Of a stretch of DNA of 64,000 nucleotides, positions 1-10,329 are shown piece by piece (within the stretch, counting starts at the first letter, position 1; each line of letters opens with the position of its first letter). The stretch covers positions 1 through 64,000 of the forward strand of contig CANGCM010000001.1 of assembly GCA_947452535.1 (NCBI GenBank). Direction: 5' to 3'. The stretch is from Burkholderiaceae bacterium. GTDB lineage: Bacteria > Pseudomonadota > Gammaproteobacteria > Burkholderiales > Burkholderiaceae. The notes below the pieces were generated by a model. It saw nothing but the letters and a program-made list of their open reading frames with translations. It made no database searches and was not told the origin of the DNA. The translations under genes and the position numbers were made by a program.

Positions 1-266
1 CACAAAGTGATGGGGGCAGATGCCCTAATAGCCTCAAATTCACTATCTGTCGCATTGACAACCAAGCCGACGGCATCAACCCCTGCAGGCAGTCTAGAGA
101 TCAATGCAGCAGCAATATGGGGACTTATAGCCCTTGGGCTTGGGGGATAGAAGACAAAACCAAGCGCATCAACCCCGGCAGCAACGGCCGCATCGACATC
201 AACGGGGGTTTTCAGGCCACAGATTTTGACCCTAGTTCGGCCGGAGGCGTAATTAAGTAATCCCAT
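1..266 (-). CDS. trpF: Phosphoribosylanthranilate isomerase, N-terminal part (cut by window edge)
   Basis: This is the first 88 codons of a gene reading off the left edge; it is absent from the ORF track. The translation starts MGLLNYASGRTRVKICGL and continues through GVDALGFVFYPPSPR. The KICGL strand with its catalytic cysteine and the GFVFYPPSPR loop are hallmarks of TrpF, the TIM-barrel enzyme that isomerises phosphoribosylanthranilate in tryptophan synthesis. The ATG at 264-266 is the first start after the M23 peptidase gene, 35 bp upstream. In Burkholderiales trpF usually follows truA directly; here bactofilin and M23 genes lie between them. The catalytic aspartate lies outside the window. 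Confidence 0.93.
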   Translation of the reverse strand, partial: MGLLNYASGRTRVKICGLKTPVDVDAAVAAGVDALGFVFYPPSPRAISPHIAAALISRLPAGVDAVGLVVNATDSEFEAIRASAPITL

Positions 267-301
267 ACCCAAATAATAAGGGTTACAAGGGATTTATGCC
301 C

Positions 302-1228
302 CTATTTGAGCAAGAATTGACCTATTAACACCTGGGATGGGTCGATAAGTTTGCCGTCCTTTAATACTTCATAGTGCAAGTGTGGGCCAGTTGCCCGACC
401 GGTGGATCCAACCTTAGCAATGATTTGCCCTCTTTGAATCTTTTGACCCTCAGAGACTAAGATCTCGCTGGCATGGGCATAACGCGTCTGCAAGCCCTCC
501 CCATGATCAATAATCAATAAGTTGCCGTACACGGGGTCGCGAAAGGCTCTACTAACCAAACCCGTACCCGACGATACGATCGCTGTTCCTGGTGGCGCTT
601 GAAAATCCACGCCAAAATGCTCGCTCCAGATATTCTTAAAAGGATCAAGGCGTTTACCAAAACCACTGGAAATTGACATACGTTCAACAATCGGTACGCC
701 AGTAGGCTTGGCATCTAACCAAGCAACCTGATCAAGCCAATAAGCAGAAAGCTTTCTCAGGTGATCATTATTGTGTTTCATATCATGCATTGAATCTTGC
801 ATGGCATTCATGAGACTGGGATTAGTAGTCGAGCTGGATGGACTGATGAACGGACCACCCATAGAAGATTGCTTGGGCTTGTCCTTCTGCATCAAAGGGG
901 GGGTAGCTAAAGCAAGTAATTTTTGGTTGCTAAGCTGTAGCTCATTAACGTTTAGCTGATAAGTCGATACTTGTTTTTCTATATCGTTTAATTTTTGACG
1001 GTAAAACGAATTCAGATTTTCAAGCTCTATTGCCGTATGCACATTGCCAAGCTTCCTAGCAAGTTGCGGGTTGTACTCAATAGCCATCTGAAAGCCCATA
1101 TATTGTAGAAAAACACCCGACAATATTAAGGTTAAAGCAAAACCAAAAATACCCAGCAATAGATGCCTGAGCGTTAAGTTAACGCGGTGTATTTTTCCAA
1201 CGGCACCTGAAACCCAAAAAATTTGCAT
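302..1228 (-). CDS. M23 family metallopeptidase, membrane-anchored
   Basis: A predicted peptidoglycan DD-endopeptidase. One membrane segment (about residues 22-43) follows a short cytoplasmic start, then a coiled-coil stretch (about 60-105), a Ser/Pro/Met-rich linker, and a LytM/M23 domain (about 180-300). The zinc and catalytic residues are visible: H204 and D208 in HFGVD, H252 in RYAHA, and H283/H285 in GPHLHYEV, so the enzyme should be active rather than a degenerate EnvC-type activator. It lies 5 bp downstream of the bactofilin gene on the same strand. Paired bactofilin and M23 genes are known from other bacteria, where they act together on cell shape; that role here is inferred. Confidence 0.9.
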   Translation of the reverse strand: MQIFWVSGAVGKIHRVNLTLRHLLLGIFGFALTLILSGVFLQYMGFQMAIEYNPQLARKLGNVHTAIELENLNSFYRQKLNDIEKQVSTYQLNVNELQLSNQKLLALATPPLMQKDKPKQSSMGGPFISPSSSTTNPSLMNAMQDSMHDMKHNNDHLRKLSAYWLDQVAWLDAKPTGVPIVERMSISSGFGKRLDPFKNIWSEHFGVDFQAPPGTAIVSSGTGLVSRAFRDPVYGNLLIIDHGEGLQTRYAHASEILVSEGQKIQRGQIIAKVGSTGRATGPHLHYEVLKDGKLIDPSQVLIGQFLLK

Positions 1229-1233
1229 TGCAG

Positions 1234-1671
1234 TTACGGGGCAGTAGTTTTTTGCATTGCTTGCGCGATTAGTACATCTGCAGAATGTGAAGACGATTCA
1301 CTATCAGCCTGCCTTAGCTTACCCTCAAGCTTTGCTCCAACCTGCATGCCCAATGTACCGTATGTGATGTCACCACTGACAAAGGCGGTATCGAGAAGCT
1401 CAACGCGATCAGAAGAAAAAATATTGCCCTGAAGATTGCCCGAGACAATGACATGCTTTGCACGAATATCGCCGATCACTGTAGCTCCTTTTGCAATCGC
1501 AACAGTTGCCTCACATCCATCTTCTTGCAAAATATTGCCATTCACTAAGCCGTCAATACGAACACTGCTTCGGAGCAATAAATTGCCATCGACCCTCAGA
1601 CTTGTACCGATAATAGTTTCAAAACTTTCAATGGACTTACCTAGATCTTGATTCGATTTTGACTTAAACAT
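1234..1671 (-). CDS. Bactofilin (polymer-forming cytoskeletal protein)
   Basis: A 145-aa bactofilin. The centre (about residues 18-115) shows the repeating short beta-strand pattern of the bactofilin beta-helix, for example TSLRVDGNLLLRSSVRIDG followed by GDIRAKHVIVSGNLQGNI, flanked by short polar tails. Bactofilins polymerise without nucleotide and often scaffold peptidoglycan hydrolases. The M23 peptidase gene starts 5 bp downstream, so the two are very probably co-transcribed and the peptidase is the likely partner (inference). The ATG has an AGAGG-like ribosome site. The 85-bp gap after truA could hold its own promoter, but I see no clear one. Confidence 0.9.
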   Translation of the reverse strand: MFKSKSNQDLGKSIESFETIIGTSLRVDGNLLLRSSVRIDGLVNGNILQEDGCEATVAIAKGATVIGDIRAKHVIVSGNLQGNIFSSDRVELLDTAFVSGDITYGTLGMQVGAKLEGKLRQADSESSSHSADVLIAQAMQKTTAP

Positions 1672-1756
1672 AGTGAACCTCTTCTTAGTAAATGGTCGAT
1701 AATCATCTCATAATTTAGAAGCTTTGCCATTGCTCTCATGGCTAATAAACCTGCAT

Positions 1757-2602
1757 TTATTGCCCTTGTAGCGCACCTTGATTCAAATATGCAGGTAACC
1801 ATGAGTTTTTAAGCCATGGCTTAGGAATGCCATATTTCTCAGGGTATTCAATTTGAGCTAAATACAGCCCAGCTGGAGAAAAGGTAGGCGCTGCAATACT
1901 CCGGTCTTTTTCAGCCAATACTTCTGCCATCCATTCAGCAGGTTGTTTGCCGACTCCAATTTGGATGAAGCTACCTACCAGATTGCGGACCATGTGATGC
2001 AAAAAGGCATTTCCCTGAATCTTAAAATACAGCCATGGTTCATCCGAGAAAATCTCAATGGAATAAATGGTTTTGACAGGCGTCTTACTTTGGCACTCTG
2101 AAGACCGAAATGAGGTGAAATCATGCTCACCAATTAAACATTCTGCAGAATTTCGCATCGCATCAATATCAAGCCAGCGCTCTGCTGGAAGCATCACATA
2201 GCCTGCACGAGAAGCGGCCATTGGTGAGCGGCATGGTCCAGCATGCAATGCATAAATATAAGTACGTTGATATGCACAATAACGAGCATTAAATTCTTCT
2301 GATACTGGCTGGGCCCAGTTCACCACAATGGCTTCAGGCAAGAAGGCATTGACCCCCCTAACCCATGACCAATTTTCCCTCTCGACTTCAACGTCGAAAT
2401 GAACAACCTGCCCTAAGGCATGAACACCAGAATCAGTCCTTCCAGCAGTAATGACGCGAATAGGATTAGATTTTTGCGCATCAATACCGATAAATGCGGA
2501 GATCGCTTTTTCCAACTCATCCTGGATGGTATTTTGATTTACCTGAGACTGCCACCCGGAATAAGAGCTGCCGTCATATTGGAGGCCTAATGCAATTCTC
2601 AT
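1757..2602 (-). CDS. truA: tRNA pseudouridine(38-40) synthase TruA
   Basis: A 281-aa enzyme of the usual family length that converts U38-U40 of the tRNA anticodon arm to pseudouridine. The catalytic aspartate is D57 in [14 protein letters not shown]. Other family motifs are [12 protein letters not shown] at the N terminus and [15 protein letters not shown] near residue 210. The gene follows fimV by 9 bp on the same strand, the common Burkholderiales order asd-fimV-truA. The C-terminal end (about 255-281) is a loosely conserved extension. Confidence 0.95.
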   Translation of the reverse strand: MRIALGLQYDGSSYSGWQSQVNQNTIQDELEKAISAFIGIDAQKSNPIRVITAGRTDSGVHALGQVVHFDVEVERENWSWVRGVNAFLPEAIVVNWAQPVSEEFNARYCAYQRTYIYALHAGPCRSPMAASRAGYVMLPAERWLDIDAMRNSAECLIGEHDFTSFRSSECQSKTPVKTIYSIEIFSDEPWLYFKIQGNAFLHHMVRNLVGSFIQIGVGKQPAEWMAEVLAEKDRSIAAPTFSPAGLYLAQIEYPEKYGIPKPWLKNSWLPAYLNQGALQGQ

Positions 2603-2611
2603 TGCATCGCT

Positions 2612-3997
2612 CTAATTATTACGTTGAGAAAGTTGAAGGAGAAGGTCCTGAGCTTCTGCAGTAGCAGCGGGATCAATAGCTCCTCCTATGCTTACGACCT
2701 CTTGAAGAGATTTTTGAGCGGCCGAAAAATCCTCAATGGTGATGTAGGCTCGAGCTAAATTTAATTTCACACGTAATAAATCAGATGCTGGATTTGGAGC
2801 AGTAGCATTGACTGGATTCTCTTTTTTACTAGGCGATAAATTTAAATCAATCCCTGCAAATAATGCCTTTGCACGATCAGGCATTGCTCCGTGAGATACA
2901 ACATGATTTTGGGTGGAAGGGGTAACTTTTGAGGCCTCTTTAGAAAAATCATGGACTTCTAATTTCCGCGCATTCTTCGCGAGTAACCAAAGCAGTAAAC
3001 CCGTAAAGGCCATTAATGCTAAGGCTAATAAAGCAGGCGCAAATCCACCCAATCCAAAAATATTATCAGAGGGAGTTCGACTCTTATCGACAGCCTTTGC
3101 CTTGTCTAGGAGCCCCTGAAGATCTGCAATATTTTTTTCAAGTTCAGCTATACGCGTGCGGGTCTGCTCCAGTATTTTTTCCTGCGCAACCAATTCTTCT
3201 GTATAGCGACGTTCCTCTGAATTACTCTCCGCACTAGATCCAATTTTAAGTCTATCTTTGACCGGACCAGCCTCTGTCTGTTTGACGCTAGAGCTTACTG
3301 ATGCCCCCATTTTTGATTCGCGCTCAGACTGCCACTGAGCATTTGATTCAGCTACAAATTGTTGAGCCTCAGCTGGGCTAATGGATCTCAATAAAGCTTG
3401 ATTAGGTCGATTGAGCTCGGCGCCAGCCTCAAGACGATTAATGCTTCCGCTCGCAAAGGCATCGGGGTTAGCCTTAAATAAGGCCATCATGGTCTGATCT
3501 AATGACGCCCCATCTAGTTTTGGCGCTAGCTGGGCTGCTATTTCAGATAAAGTTTGACCTGGCCTGACTAAAATTTTCTGCGTATCGCCTAGCAATAAGG
3601 TGTAAGTTTTAGTGACACTTCCTTCCGACCAATTTAAGGTGAGCAATATATCCAAAAAAGGATCATCAGCCACCTGAACAGGTTCAACTGTTTCAACTAA
3701 GACCATTAGCTGCTGTTGTTGATTGCGATAAATCATCGTCTGCGCATTGAGATCTATTATTTTCTGAGAGATTCCCAGGCGCTGATATAAAGCTTTATTA
3801 GCAATGACAACACTCAAACTCGGAAGAGCGGCTTGTTCATTCACTCCAACCCGAATCGGAAACTCTACCTTCAGCGGCTCTCCAGGCTTCGAAAGAAGCT
3901 TAGGTGAGCCTAGGGTAATAGCCCCTACCGCACAAGACCAACTTAGCCAAAATAAGCAAATTACTTTTACAGGATTCATTTGACCAATTCGGAACAT
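2612..3997 (-). CDS. fimV: FimV/HubP-type polar protein, short form
   Basis: A 461-aa protein with a signal peptide (CLFWLSWSCAVGAITLG; ATG at M1 or M7), the FimV N-terminal domain (LGSPKLLSKPGEPLKVEFPIRV onward), a LysM-like segment around residues 140-185 (ILVRPGQTLSEIAAQLAP), a coiled coil at about 265-300, one membrane helix (about 318-340, APALLALALMAFTGLLLWLLA) and a cytoplasmic C-terminal TPR-like helical part (about 405-455). FimV/HubP proteins organise the cell pole and type IV pilus or flagellar placement. This one is about half the length of Pseudomonas FimV and lacks the long acidic region. Its ATG overlaps the asd stop by one base (TAATG), suggesting translational coupling. Confidence 0.85.
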   Translation of the reverse strand: MFRIGQMNPVKVICLFWLSWSCAVGAITLGSPKLLSKPGEPLKVEFPIRVGVNEQAALPSLSVVIANKALYQRLGISQKIIDLNAQTMIYRNQQQQLMVLVETVEPVQVADDPFLDILLTLNWSEGSVTKTYTLLLGDTQKILVRPGQTLSEIAAQLAPKLDGASLDQTMMALFKANPDAFASGSINRLEAGAELNRPNQALLRSISPAEAQQFVAESNAQWQSERESKMGASVSSSVKQTEAGPVKDRLKIGSSAESNSEERRYTEELVAQEKILEQTRTRIAELEKNIADLQGLLDKAKAVDKSRTPSDNIFGLGGFAPALLALALMAFTGLLLWLLAKNARKLEVHDFSKEASKVTPSTQNHVVSHGAMPDRAKALFAGIDLNLSPSKKENPVNATAPNPASDLLRVKLNLARAYITIEDFSAAQKSLQEVVSIGGAIDPAATAEAQDLLLQLSQRNN

Positions 3998-5154
3998 TAG
4001 CGCTCAAGCAAAATGCGGAGCATGCGACGCAGTGGCTCAGCAGCCCCCCACAAGAGCTGATCACCAACAGTAAAAGCGCTAAGATATTCAGGGCCCATTG
4101 CCATCTTATGAAGACGACCAATAGGAACTGTCAAGGTACCACTTACTGTAGCTGGAGATAGTTCACGCTCAGTAGTTTCACGATCATTGGGAATGACTTT
4201 GACCCATTGATTATCATTTGCCAGGATTTCCTCAATCTCTTTCAAGGGAATATCTTTCTTGAGTTTGACTGTTAAACCCTGCGAGTGACAGCGCATGGCA
4301 CCAACCCGCACACATAAACCGTCAATTGGAATACTGCCCTGCGTTCTGAATGCAGGCCGGCCCAAAATCTTATTAAACTCCGCGCCACCTTTCCATTCTT
4401 CTTTAGTTTGACCGTTTTCTACCGGAACATCAATCCAAGGAATTAAGCTGCCTGCCAAAGGTGTATTGCGGAAGTTTTTCTTAGGAAAATCTGGAGAACG
4501 TAAAGTTTCAGTAATCTTACGATCAATATCTAAAATCCAAGAAGAAGGGTCAGCTAGTTCAGTTGCTACGCTGTTATGTAAAGCGCCCATTTGCAAAAGT
4601 AACTCGCGCATGTTTTGAGCGCCAGCGCCTGAGGCAGCTTGATAGGTCATTGCACTAATCCACTCAACCGCATCAGCCTTCACTAAACCGCCCATGGCCA
4701 TCATCATCAAGCTGACGGTGCAGTTACTGCCGATCCAATTCTTGCCACCAGCAGCTAGCGCCTGATCGATTACTGGACGATTCACGGGATCAAGCACCAA
4801 AACCGCATCATCTTTCATGCGCAATGCACTCGCAGCATCAATCCAGTGACCATGCCAACCACTCGCACGCAGTTTAGGGAAAATATCATTGGTGTAATCG
4901 CCACCTTGGCAGGTCAAAATAATATCGCAACGACTGAGCGCCTTGACGTCATTTGCATCCTGAAGTCTATTTTCACTCTTGGTAACTTTTTGGCCATTCA
5001 AGAGCGGGACTTCACCACCAGCCTGGCTAGTACTGAAGAATAAAGGCTCAATAAAATCGAAATCCTTTTCAGCCAACATTCTTTCCATCAGAACGCTGCC
5101 AACCATGCCTCGCCAGCCGACTAAACCTACCAATGGTGTTTTTGTATTTGCCAT
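3997..5154 (-). CDS. asd: Aspartate-semialdehyde dehydrogenase
   Basis: Reduces aspartyl phosphate to aspartate semialdehyde, the branch point to lysine/diaminopimelate, threonine and methionine. The N-terminal NADP-binding motif is [12 protein letters not shown], and the catalytic cysteine is in [10 protein letters not shown] (C145 from the chosen start). The length of 385 aa fits the Gram-negative type. The ORF track starts at a TTG two codons earlier (5160); I chose the ATG at 5152-5154, giving [14 protein letters not shown]. The gene lies 52 bp after leuB. lysC, the preceding pathway step, is elsewhere in this window. Confidence 0.95.
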   Translation of the reverse strand: MANTKTPLVGLVGWRGMVGSVLMERMLAEKDFDFIEPLFFSTSQAGGEVPLLNGQKVTKSENRLQDANDVKALSRCDIILTCQGGDYTNDIFPKLRASGWHGHWIDAASALRMKDDAVLVLDPVNRPVIDQALAAGGKNWIGSNCTVSLMMMAMGGLVKADAVEWISAMTYQAASGAGAQNMRELLLQMGALHNSVATELADPSSWILDIDRKITETLRSPDFPKKNFRNTPLAGSLIPWIDVPVENGQTKEEWKGGAEFNKILGRPAFRTQGSIPIDGLCVRVGAMRCHSQGLTVKLKKDIPLKEIEEILANDNQWVKVIPNDRETTERELSPATVSGTLTVPIGRLHKMAMGPEYLSAFTVGDQLLWGAAEPLRRMLRILLER

Positions 5155-5206
5155 GATCAACTATCTATGAATTAACTGAATGAACTTTTTGATTATTTAA
5201 GGCTAA

Positions 5207-6277
5207 TTATGAAAGTGCGGCAACAACAGCATCACCCATTTCAATGGTGGAAACTTTGGTTGTACCCTCGGTAAAGATATCAACAGTACGTAAGCCTTGT
5301 GATAGAACCTTTTGTACAGCAGCTTCAATACGATCAGCTTCAGCAGGCAGGCCTAAGGAGTAACGCAACATCATGGCAGCTGACAAAATCGTAGCCAAAG
5401 GGTTAGCGATTCCTTTGCCAGCAATGTCCGGCGCCGATCCATGGCTAGGCTCATATAAGCCCTTGTTGTTTTTATCCAAAGAGGCTGATGGCAGCATGCC
5501 AATAGAGCCGGTTAACATTGCCGCCTCATCTGAGAGAATATCGCCAAACAAATTGCCGGTAACAACTACATCAAATGCTTTTGGCGCCTTAACGAGCTGC
5601 ATTGCTGCATTGTCAACGTACATGTGTGACAACTCAACATCTGGATAATCTTTGCCAACACGGATCATGACTTCACGCCAGAGCTGAGAGGTCTCCAAAA
5701 CGTTTGCCTTATCAACGCTACACACTTTTTTACTACGCTTACGCGCAGCTTCAAATGCAATACGACCAATGCGCTCTACTTCTGGCTCACTGTAATGCAT
5801 CATGTCGTAACCCTCTCGAGCGCCTTTAAATAAAGGAAGCTCTGAAGCACGAATGCCGCGCGGCTGGCCAAAATAAATATCTCCGTTGAGTTCGCGAATA
5901 ATCAGAATATCAAGACCACCAACGATTTCTGCCTTTAGGCTAGAAGCAGCAGTTAACTCGTCATAGCAAATTGCAGGCCTAAAGTTAGCAAATAATTCTA
6001 GATGCTTACGCAACCCGAGAATAGCTTGCTCGGGACGCAGTTCTCGAGCCAAGGAATCATATTTCCAGTCACCTACAGCTCCGAACAAAATAGCATCTGC
6101 TTTTTTAGCTAGCTCCAATGTTGCAGGTGGCAATGGATGCCCAGCAACATCATAAGCGGCACCACCAACAGGGGCTGTCTCTAAGTCAAATTTAGGACCG
6201 AGCGCGTTTAATACCTTAACTGCTTCGGCAATAATTTCAGGGCCGATACCATCGCCCGGTAGAACTGCAATTTTCAT
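5207..6277 (-). CDS. leuB: 3-isopropylmalate dehydrogenase
   Basis: Oxidatively decarboxylates 3-isopropylmalate in leucine synthesis. The 356-aa sequence has the family's start [15 protein letters not shown], the substrate loop [13 protein letters not shown], and the NAD-binding region [19 protein letters not shown]. It lies 23 bp after leuD in the order leuC-ecn-leuD-leuB, so the second to fourth steps of leucine synthesis are grouped; leuA is not in the window. Confidence 0.96.
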   Translation of the reverse strand: MKIAVLPGDGIGPEIIAEAVKVLNALGPKFDLETAPVGGAAYDVAGHPLPPATLELAKKADAILFGAVGDWKYDSLARELRPEQAILGLRKHLELFANFRPAICYDELTAASSLKAEIVGGLDILIIRELNGDIYFGQPRGIRASELPLFKGAREGYDMMHYSEPEVERIGRIAFEAARKRSKKVCSVDKANVLETSQLWREVMIRVGKDYPDVELSHMYVDNAAMQLVKAPKAFDVVVTGNLFGDILSDEAAMLTGSIGMLPSASLDKNNKGLYEPSHGSAPDIAGKGIANPLATILSAAMMLRYSLGLPAEADRIEAAVQKVLSQGLRTVDIFTEGTTKVSTIEMGDAVVAALS

Positions 6278-6300
6278 GAAAGGCCCTTAACTCTATAAAA

Positions 6301-6948
6301 CTACGGCAGTTGTGTAGCAAGCCAAGGCATTTTGAGGATGCGCTCAGCTTCGTAAGCCTTGATTTTATCTGCATGTTGCAGGGTTAAGCCAATATCGTCT
6401 AAGCCGTTTAGTAGGCAATGCTTTCTAAATGGTGCCACATCAAAGCTATAGGCAGTGCCATCAGGGGTAATAACTTGCTGCGCATCTAAGTCAATGGTGA
6501 GCTGATAGCCATTAAATGCCAGCGTTTCATTAAATAGATGGTCTACCTGTAATTCTGACAAAACAATGGGTAAAAGGCCATTTTTAAAGCAATTATTGTA
6601 GAAAATATCAGCAAAACTCGGAGCTATTACTGCTCTAAATCCATATTGATCTAGAGCCCATGGGGCATGTTCACGAGAACTACCGCAGCCAAAGTTCTTG
6701 CGAGCGAGCAAAATGCCAGAATCTTTATAGCGTGGCTGGTTTAAAACAAAATCAGGATTGATTGGTCTAGCGCTGCAATCTTGACCAGGCTCACCATGAT
6801 CCAAGTAACGCCACTCATCAAATAAATTCTGACCAAAGCCTGTTTTCTTAATAGACTTTAAGAACTGCTTTGGGATGATGGCATCGGTATCCACGTTCTC
6901 GCGATTAAGCGGAGCAACCAAACCCTTGTATACCGTAAATTTATCCAT
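6301..6948 (-). CDS. leuD: 3-isopropylmalate dehydratase, small subunit
   Basis: A 215-aa LeuD, the swivelling subunit that pairs with LeuC to isomerise isopropylmalate. Motifs include [13 protein letters not shown] near the start and the substrate-recognition loop [18 protein letters not shown]. It is separated from leuC by a small lipoprotein gene, an arrangement I recall from other Burkholderiales. Length is standard. Confidence 0.95.
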   Translation of the reverse strand: MDKFTVYKGLVAPLNRENVDTDAIIPKQFLKSIKKTGFGQNLFDEWRYLDHGEPGQDCSARPINPDFVLNQPRYKDSGILLARKNFGCGSSREHAPWALDQYGFRAVIAPSFADIFYNNCFKNGLLPIVLSELQVDHLFNETLAFNGYQLTIDLDAQQVITPDGTAYSFDVAPFRKHCLLNGLDDIGLTLQHADKIKAYEAERILKMPWLATQLP

Positions 6949-6993
6949 GATGATCTTTTGCTGAATATCGACTGATAGCTAAATGAGTGACAC

Positions 6994-7197
6994 CTACTTT
7001 ATTGGCGTCACAACCACATCTTTCCCTTTGGTTTGGGATTGATTATTTGCATTACTTGTGTTGCTTGTATTGTTGGTGTTGCTACTACCCATCGAATTAC
7101 CCATGGTCTGTAGGTCTTTTCCAACACCCTCCAGAGTGTTAGCACAAGCAGCAAGGACTAAGCCAATGACAGCAACAATGGTCAATTTTTTTATCAT
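6994..7197 (-). CDS. Entericidin-like small lipoprotein
   Basis: A 67-aa protein (from M9 of the tracked 75-aa ORF): MIKKLTIVAVIGLVLAACANTLEGVGKDLQ. The lipobox LAAC predicts a lipidated cysteine, and the following ANTLEGVGKDLQTMGNSM matches the EcnA/EcnB entericidin pattern. The C-terminal half is a low-complexity Asn/Ser/Thr tract ending in KGKDVVVTPIK, which is longer than in typical entericidins (about 40-50 aa). It sits between leuC and leuD on the same strand. Entericidins are poorly understood membrane lipoproteins; no toxin or antidote role can be claimed. The longer start at 7221 is possible but less natural for a signal peptide. Confidence 0.75.
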   Translation of the reverse strand: MIKKLTIVAVIGLVLAACANTLEGVGKDLQTMGNSMGSSNTNNTSNTSNANNQSQTKGKDVVVTPIK

Positions 7198-7230
7198 GGT
7201 GAAAGAAGATATTTTAGACATGCTATTTCC

Positions 7231-8640
7231 TTAAGAAATCTTGCGAACATCAACAAAGTGACCTTCAATCGCAGCAGCCGCTGCCATTGCCGGGCTTACC
7301 AAATGTGTTCTACCGCCATTGCCTTGTCGGCCTTCAAAATTACGATTAGAGGTAGAGGCGCAACGCTCACCTGGCTCCAGACGATCGGCATTCATTGCCA
7401 AACACATTGAACAACCCGGCTCACGCCACTCAAAACCAGCAGCTTTAAATACGCGGTCCAAACCTTCACGCTCCGCCTGAGCTTTCACTAAGCCTGAGCC
7501 AGGAACAACTAAGGCCAATTTAACATTAGCGGCAACCTTTTTACCCAAGCGATCAACCACCTTGGCGGCAGCGCGAATATCCTCGATGCGACTGTTAGTG
7601 CAAGAGCCAATAAATACTTTATCGACGGAAATATTGCTTAAGGGAGTATTAGGAACTAGGTCCATATATTCAAGTGCACGCTCCATCGCAGAACGTTTAT
7701 TTGCATCACGCTCTTTCTCAGGATCCGGAATGCGATCCCCAATAGAAAGAACCATTTCTGGCGAAGTACCCCAAGTTACCTGGGGTGCAATTTCTTCGGC
7801 TCGCAACTCCACTACAGCATCAAACTGGGCATCTGTATCCGAATGCAAAGTACGCCAATATTGGAGGGCATGACGCAGGCCCTCACCCTTAGGCGCGTAA
7901 GGTCTCCCTTGGAGGTAATCAATAGTGGTTTCATCTACTGCCACAAGGCCAGCGCGGGCGCCAGCTTCTATCGCCATGTTACAAACGGTCATCCGACCTT
8001 CCATAGAGAGATTGCGAATCGCCTCGCCAGCAAACTCTATGGTGTAGCCCGTTCCACCGGCAGTGCCGATCTTACCAATGACAGCTAGGACAATATCCTT
8101 GGCGGTAGAGCCTGGCAGCAAGCGTCCATCAACCTTAACCAACATGTTCTTGCTCTTTTTCATCAGCAAGGTCTGAGTAGCTAATACATGCTCAACTTCT
8201 GACGTACCAATACCAAATGCTAAAGCGCCAAAGGCGCCGTGTGTGCTTGTATGGGAATCACCGCAGACTACAGTCATGCCCGGCAAAGTAGCGCCCTGCT
8301 CAGGCCCAATGACATGAACAATCCCTTGACGGGTGTCATTCATCTTGTATTGGGTAATGCCAAAGGCATCGCAATTTTTATCGAGCGTATCTACTTGTAA
8401 TTTTGAAATTGGATCGGAGATCCCTGCAGACCGATCTGTAGTTGGGACGTTATGATCTGAAACCGCTAGATTGGCAGAAATTCGCCACACTGGACGGCCA
8501 GCCAAATTCAAACCCTCAAAAGCCTGAGGGCTAGTCACCTCATGTAAAAGCTGACGATCAATATAGATCGTGGCTGTGCCATCCTCTTCTGAGTAAACAA
8601 CGTGGTCATCCCACAATTTGTCATAAAGCGTACGAGACAT
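7231..8640 (-). CDS. leuC: 3-isopropylmalate dehydratase, large subunit
   Basis: A 469-aa aconitase-family enzyme. It carries the motifs [36 protein letters not shown] and [11 protein letters not shown], with the three cysteines that ligate the [4Fe-4S] cluster. It works with LeuD downstream. The start ATG follows an AAGG ribosome site and lies only 17 bp after the gltA stop, so leucine genes may be read through from the TCA genes. No leader peptide or attenuator is seen in that gap. Confidence 0.96.
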   Translation of the reverse strand: MSRTLYDKLWDDHVVYSEEDGTATIYIDRQLLHEVTSPQAFEGLNLAGRPVWRISANLAVSDHNVPTTDRSAGISDPISKLQVDTLDKNCDAFGITQYKMNDTRQGIVHVIGPEQGATLPGMTVVCGDSHTSTHGAFGALAFGIGTSEVEHVLATQTLLMKKSKNMLVKVDGRLLPGSTAKDIVLAVIGKIGTAGGTGYTIEFAGEAIRNLSMEGRMTVCNMAIEAGARAGLVAVDETTIDYLQGRPYAPKGEGLRHALQYWRTLHSDTDAQFDAVVELRAEEIAPQVTWGTSPEMVLSIGDRIPDPEKERDANKRSAMERALEYMDLVPNTPLSNISVDKVFIGSCTNSRIEDIRAAAKVVDRLGKKVAANVKLALVVPGSGLVKAQAEREGLDRVFKAAGFEWREPGCSMCLAMNADRLEPGERCASTSNRNFEGRQGNGGRTHLVSPAMAAAAAIEGHFVDVRKIS

Positions 8641-8657
8641 GAGCGACCTTAAAACTG

Positions 8658-9971
8658 TTATTTACGAGCTGCAATATTAGGGACTGGGCGAGTAGTTTCT
8701 CCGACATATAGCTGGCGGGGACGACCAATCTTGTACTCAGAATCAGTAATCATTTCTTCCCACTGCGCAATCCAACCCACCGTTCTTGCTAAGGCAAAAA
8801 CACAGGTGAACATATCGGTAGGAATACCAAGAGCACGTTGCACAATCCCTGAATAGAAGTCTACATTCGGATAGAGCTTACGACTTACAAAATACTCATC
8901 TTCCAAGGCAATCTTTTCAAGAGTCATCGCTAACTTGAACAATGGGTCATCTTGCAGACCAAGTTCATTCAAGACCTCATAGCAAGTTTCACGCATTAAT
9001 TTAGCGCGTGGGTCAAAGTTTTTATAAACGCGGTGGCCAAAGCCCATCAAGCGAACGCTAGAGTTTTTATCTTTTACTTGAGCAATGAATTCATGAATCT
9101 TTTCTACACCGCCTTGAGCTTGAATGTCATTTAGCATTTGCAAACAGGCTTCATTTGCACCGCCATGTGCTGGGCCCCATAGACAAGCAATACCAGCAGA
9201 GATGGCGGCAAATGGATTTGTGCCAGAAGAGCCACATAAGCGCACAGTTGAAGTAGAAGCATTTTGCTCATGGTCTGCATGCAATATAAAGATGCGATCC
9301 AAAGCGCGAACCAAAACTGGATTCACTATGTACTCTTCACAGGGGTTTGCAAACATCATGCGCATGAAGTTAGCAGTGTAGGACAGAGAGTTATTAGGAT
9401 AGACAAAGGGCTGCCCAATAGAGTACTTATAAGACATAGCCACCAAAGTTGGCATCTTCGCAACTAAACGAATTTGTGCTATCTCACGGGCCTTCGGCTG
9501 ACTGTAGTCAATCTCATCGTGGTAGAACGCAGCCATTGCACCAATCAAACCAGTTAATACTGACATTGGATGAGCATCACGGCGGAAACCACGCAAGAAA
9601 AATTGCATCTGCTCATGAACCATGGTGTGATGAATGACCATTTGATCAAAATCATGCTTCTGTTTCGCATTAGGCAATTCGCCATTAATCAAGAGATAGC
9701 AAATTTCTAAGAAATCACAGTCAGCAGCCAAACCTTCAATTGGATAGCCGCGATACAAGAGCTCACCCTTGTCTCCGTCAATATAAGTAATTTTGCTATT
9801 GCAGGACGCGGTAGAAAGAAAGCCTGAATCGTACGTGAACTTGCCGGTTTGGCCGTACAGTTTACGAATATCGATTACATCTGGACCAACTGTGCCTTTA
9901 TATATCGGCAAGTCGATATCTGGTGAGCCATCCGAAAATGATAATTTTGCCTTGATATCCGATTCAATCAT
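8658..9971 (-). CDS. gltA: Citrate synthase
   Basis: A 437-aa Gram-negative type citrate synthase that condenses oxaloacetate and acetyl-CoA. The N-terminal domain (residues 1-65, with [21 protein letters not shown]) is that of the hexameric NADH-regulated form. Active-site segments are [31 protein letters not shown] and [15 protein letters not shown]. It lies downstream of sdhCDAB-sdhE; the 88-bp gap holds a possible weak promoter. Confidence 0.97.
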   Translation of the reverse strand: MIESDIKAKLSFSDGSPDIDLPIYKGTVGPDVIDIRKLYGQTGKFTYDSGFLSTASCNSKITYIDGDKGELLYRGYPIEGLAADCDFLEICYLLINGELPNAKQKHDFDQMVIHHTMVHEQMQFFLRGFRRDAHPMSVLTGLIGAMAAFYHDEIDYSQPKAREIAQIRLVAKMPTLVAMSYKYSIGQPFVYPNNSLSYTANFMRMMFANPCEEYIVNPVLVRALDRIFILHADHEQNASTSTVRLCGSSGTNPFAAISAGIACLWGPAHGGANEACLQMLNDIQAQGGVEKIHEFIAQVKDKNSSVRLMGFGHRVYKNFDPRAKLMRETCYEVLNELGLQDDPLFKLAMTLEKIALEDEYFVSRKLYPNVDFYSGIVQRALGIPTDMFTCVFALARTVGWIAQWEEMITDSEYKIGRPRQLYVGETTRPVPNIAARK

Positions 9972-10014
9972 TTCTAATCCTTAGTCATTCAATTGATGAT
10001 TAATACTCTATTTG

Positions 10015-10043
10015 ATCATGCCTCTTCACTACTACTGCGCCAA
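10015..10043 (-). promoter_or_regulatory. Possible sigma70 promoter for gltA
   Basis: On the minus strand TTGGCG (10043-10038) and CATGAT (10020-10015) are separated by 17 bp. Both boxes match the consensus at four of six positions. It would give a 5' UTR of roughly 35-40 nt before the gltA ATG. Weak evidence. Confidence 0.3.
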
Positions 10044-10059
10044 AAGCTAAGTTACTGCT

Positions 10060-10329
10060 TTACTTCTGTCTAAGCTTAAACAAAACTGCTTTAAAAGATT
10101 CTTCTTGAGACTCTTGTTCCAAAGTCGCCACAGAATCCTTGCGACCGATCAATAAATCCATCAAGTCATTGTCTTCTAAGGCCAGCAATTGGGTTAATAC
10201 TTTTCCATCCGCCGCATTTAATTGGTCGCCATAGCGCTCAAAAAAACGATGCAAAATCAAATCATTCTCAAGTAAGCCCCTGCGAGCATCACTCTTTAAG
10301 CGATACAACTCTGCATTACTCAGGGTCAT
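10060..10329 (-). CDS. sdhE: FAD assembly factor SdhE
   Basis: An 89-aa helical protein of the SdhE/YgfY/Sdh5 family that promotes covalent flavinylation of SdhA. The diagnostic RGxxE motif is present in ARRGLLENDLILHRFFERYG (about residues 16-35). Its start overlaps the sdhB stop by 4 bp (ATGA), so the two are translationally coupled, consistent with its role in complex II assembly. Confidence 0.92.
   Translation of the reverse strand: MTLSNAELYRLKSDARRGLLENDLILHRFFERYGDQLNAADGKVLTQLLALEDNDLMDLLIGRKDSVATLEQESQEESFKAVLFKLRQK

Noticed and set aside
7562-7873. 103-aa plus-strand ORF opposite leuC
   Set aside because: Shadow of leuC in another frame; no ribosome site or family features. The same holds for the other antisense ORFs, such as 12371-12736 opposite sdhA, 20436-20825 opposite the hydroxyacyl-CoA dehydrogenase gene, and 36179-36619 opposite aceE.
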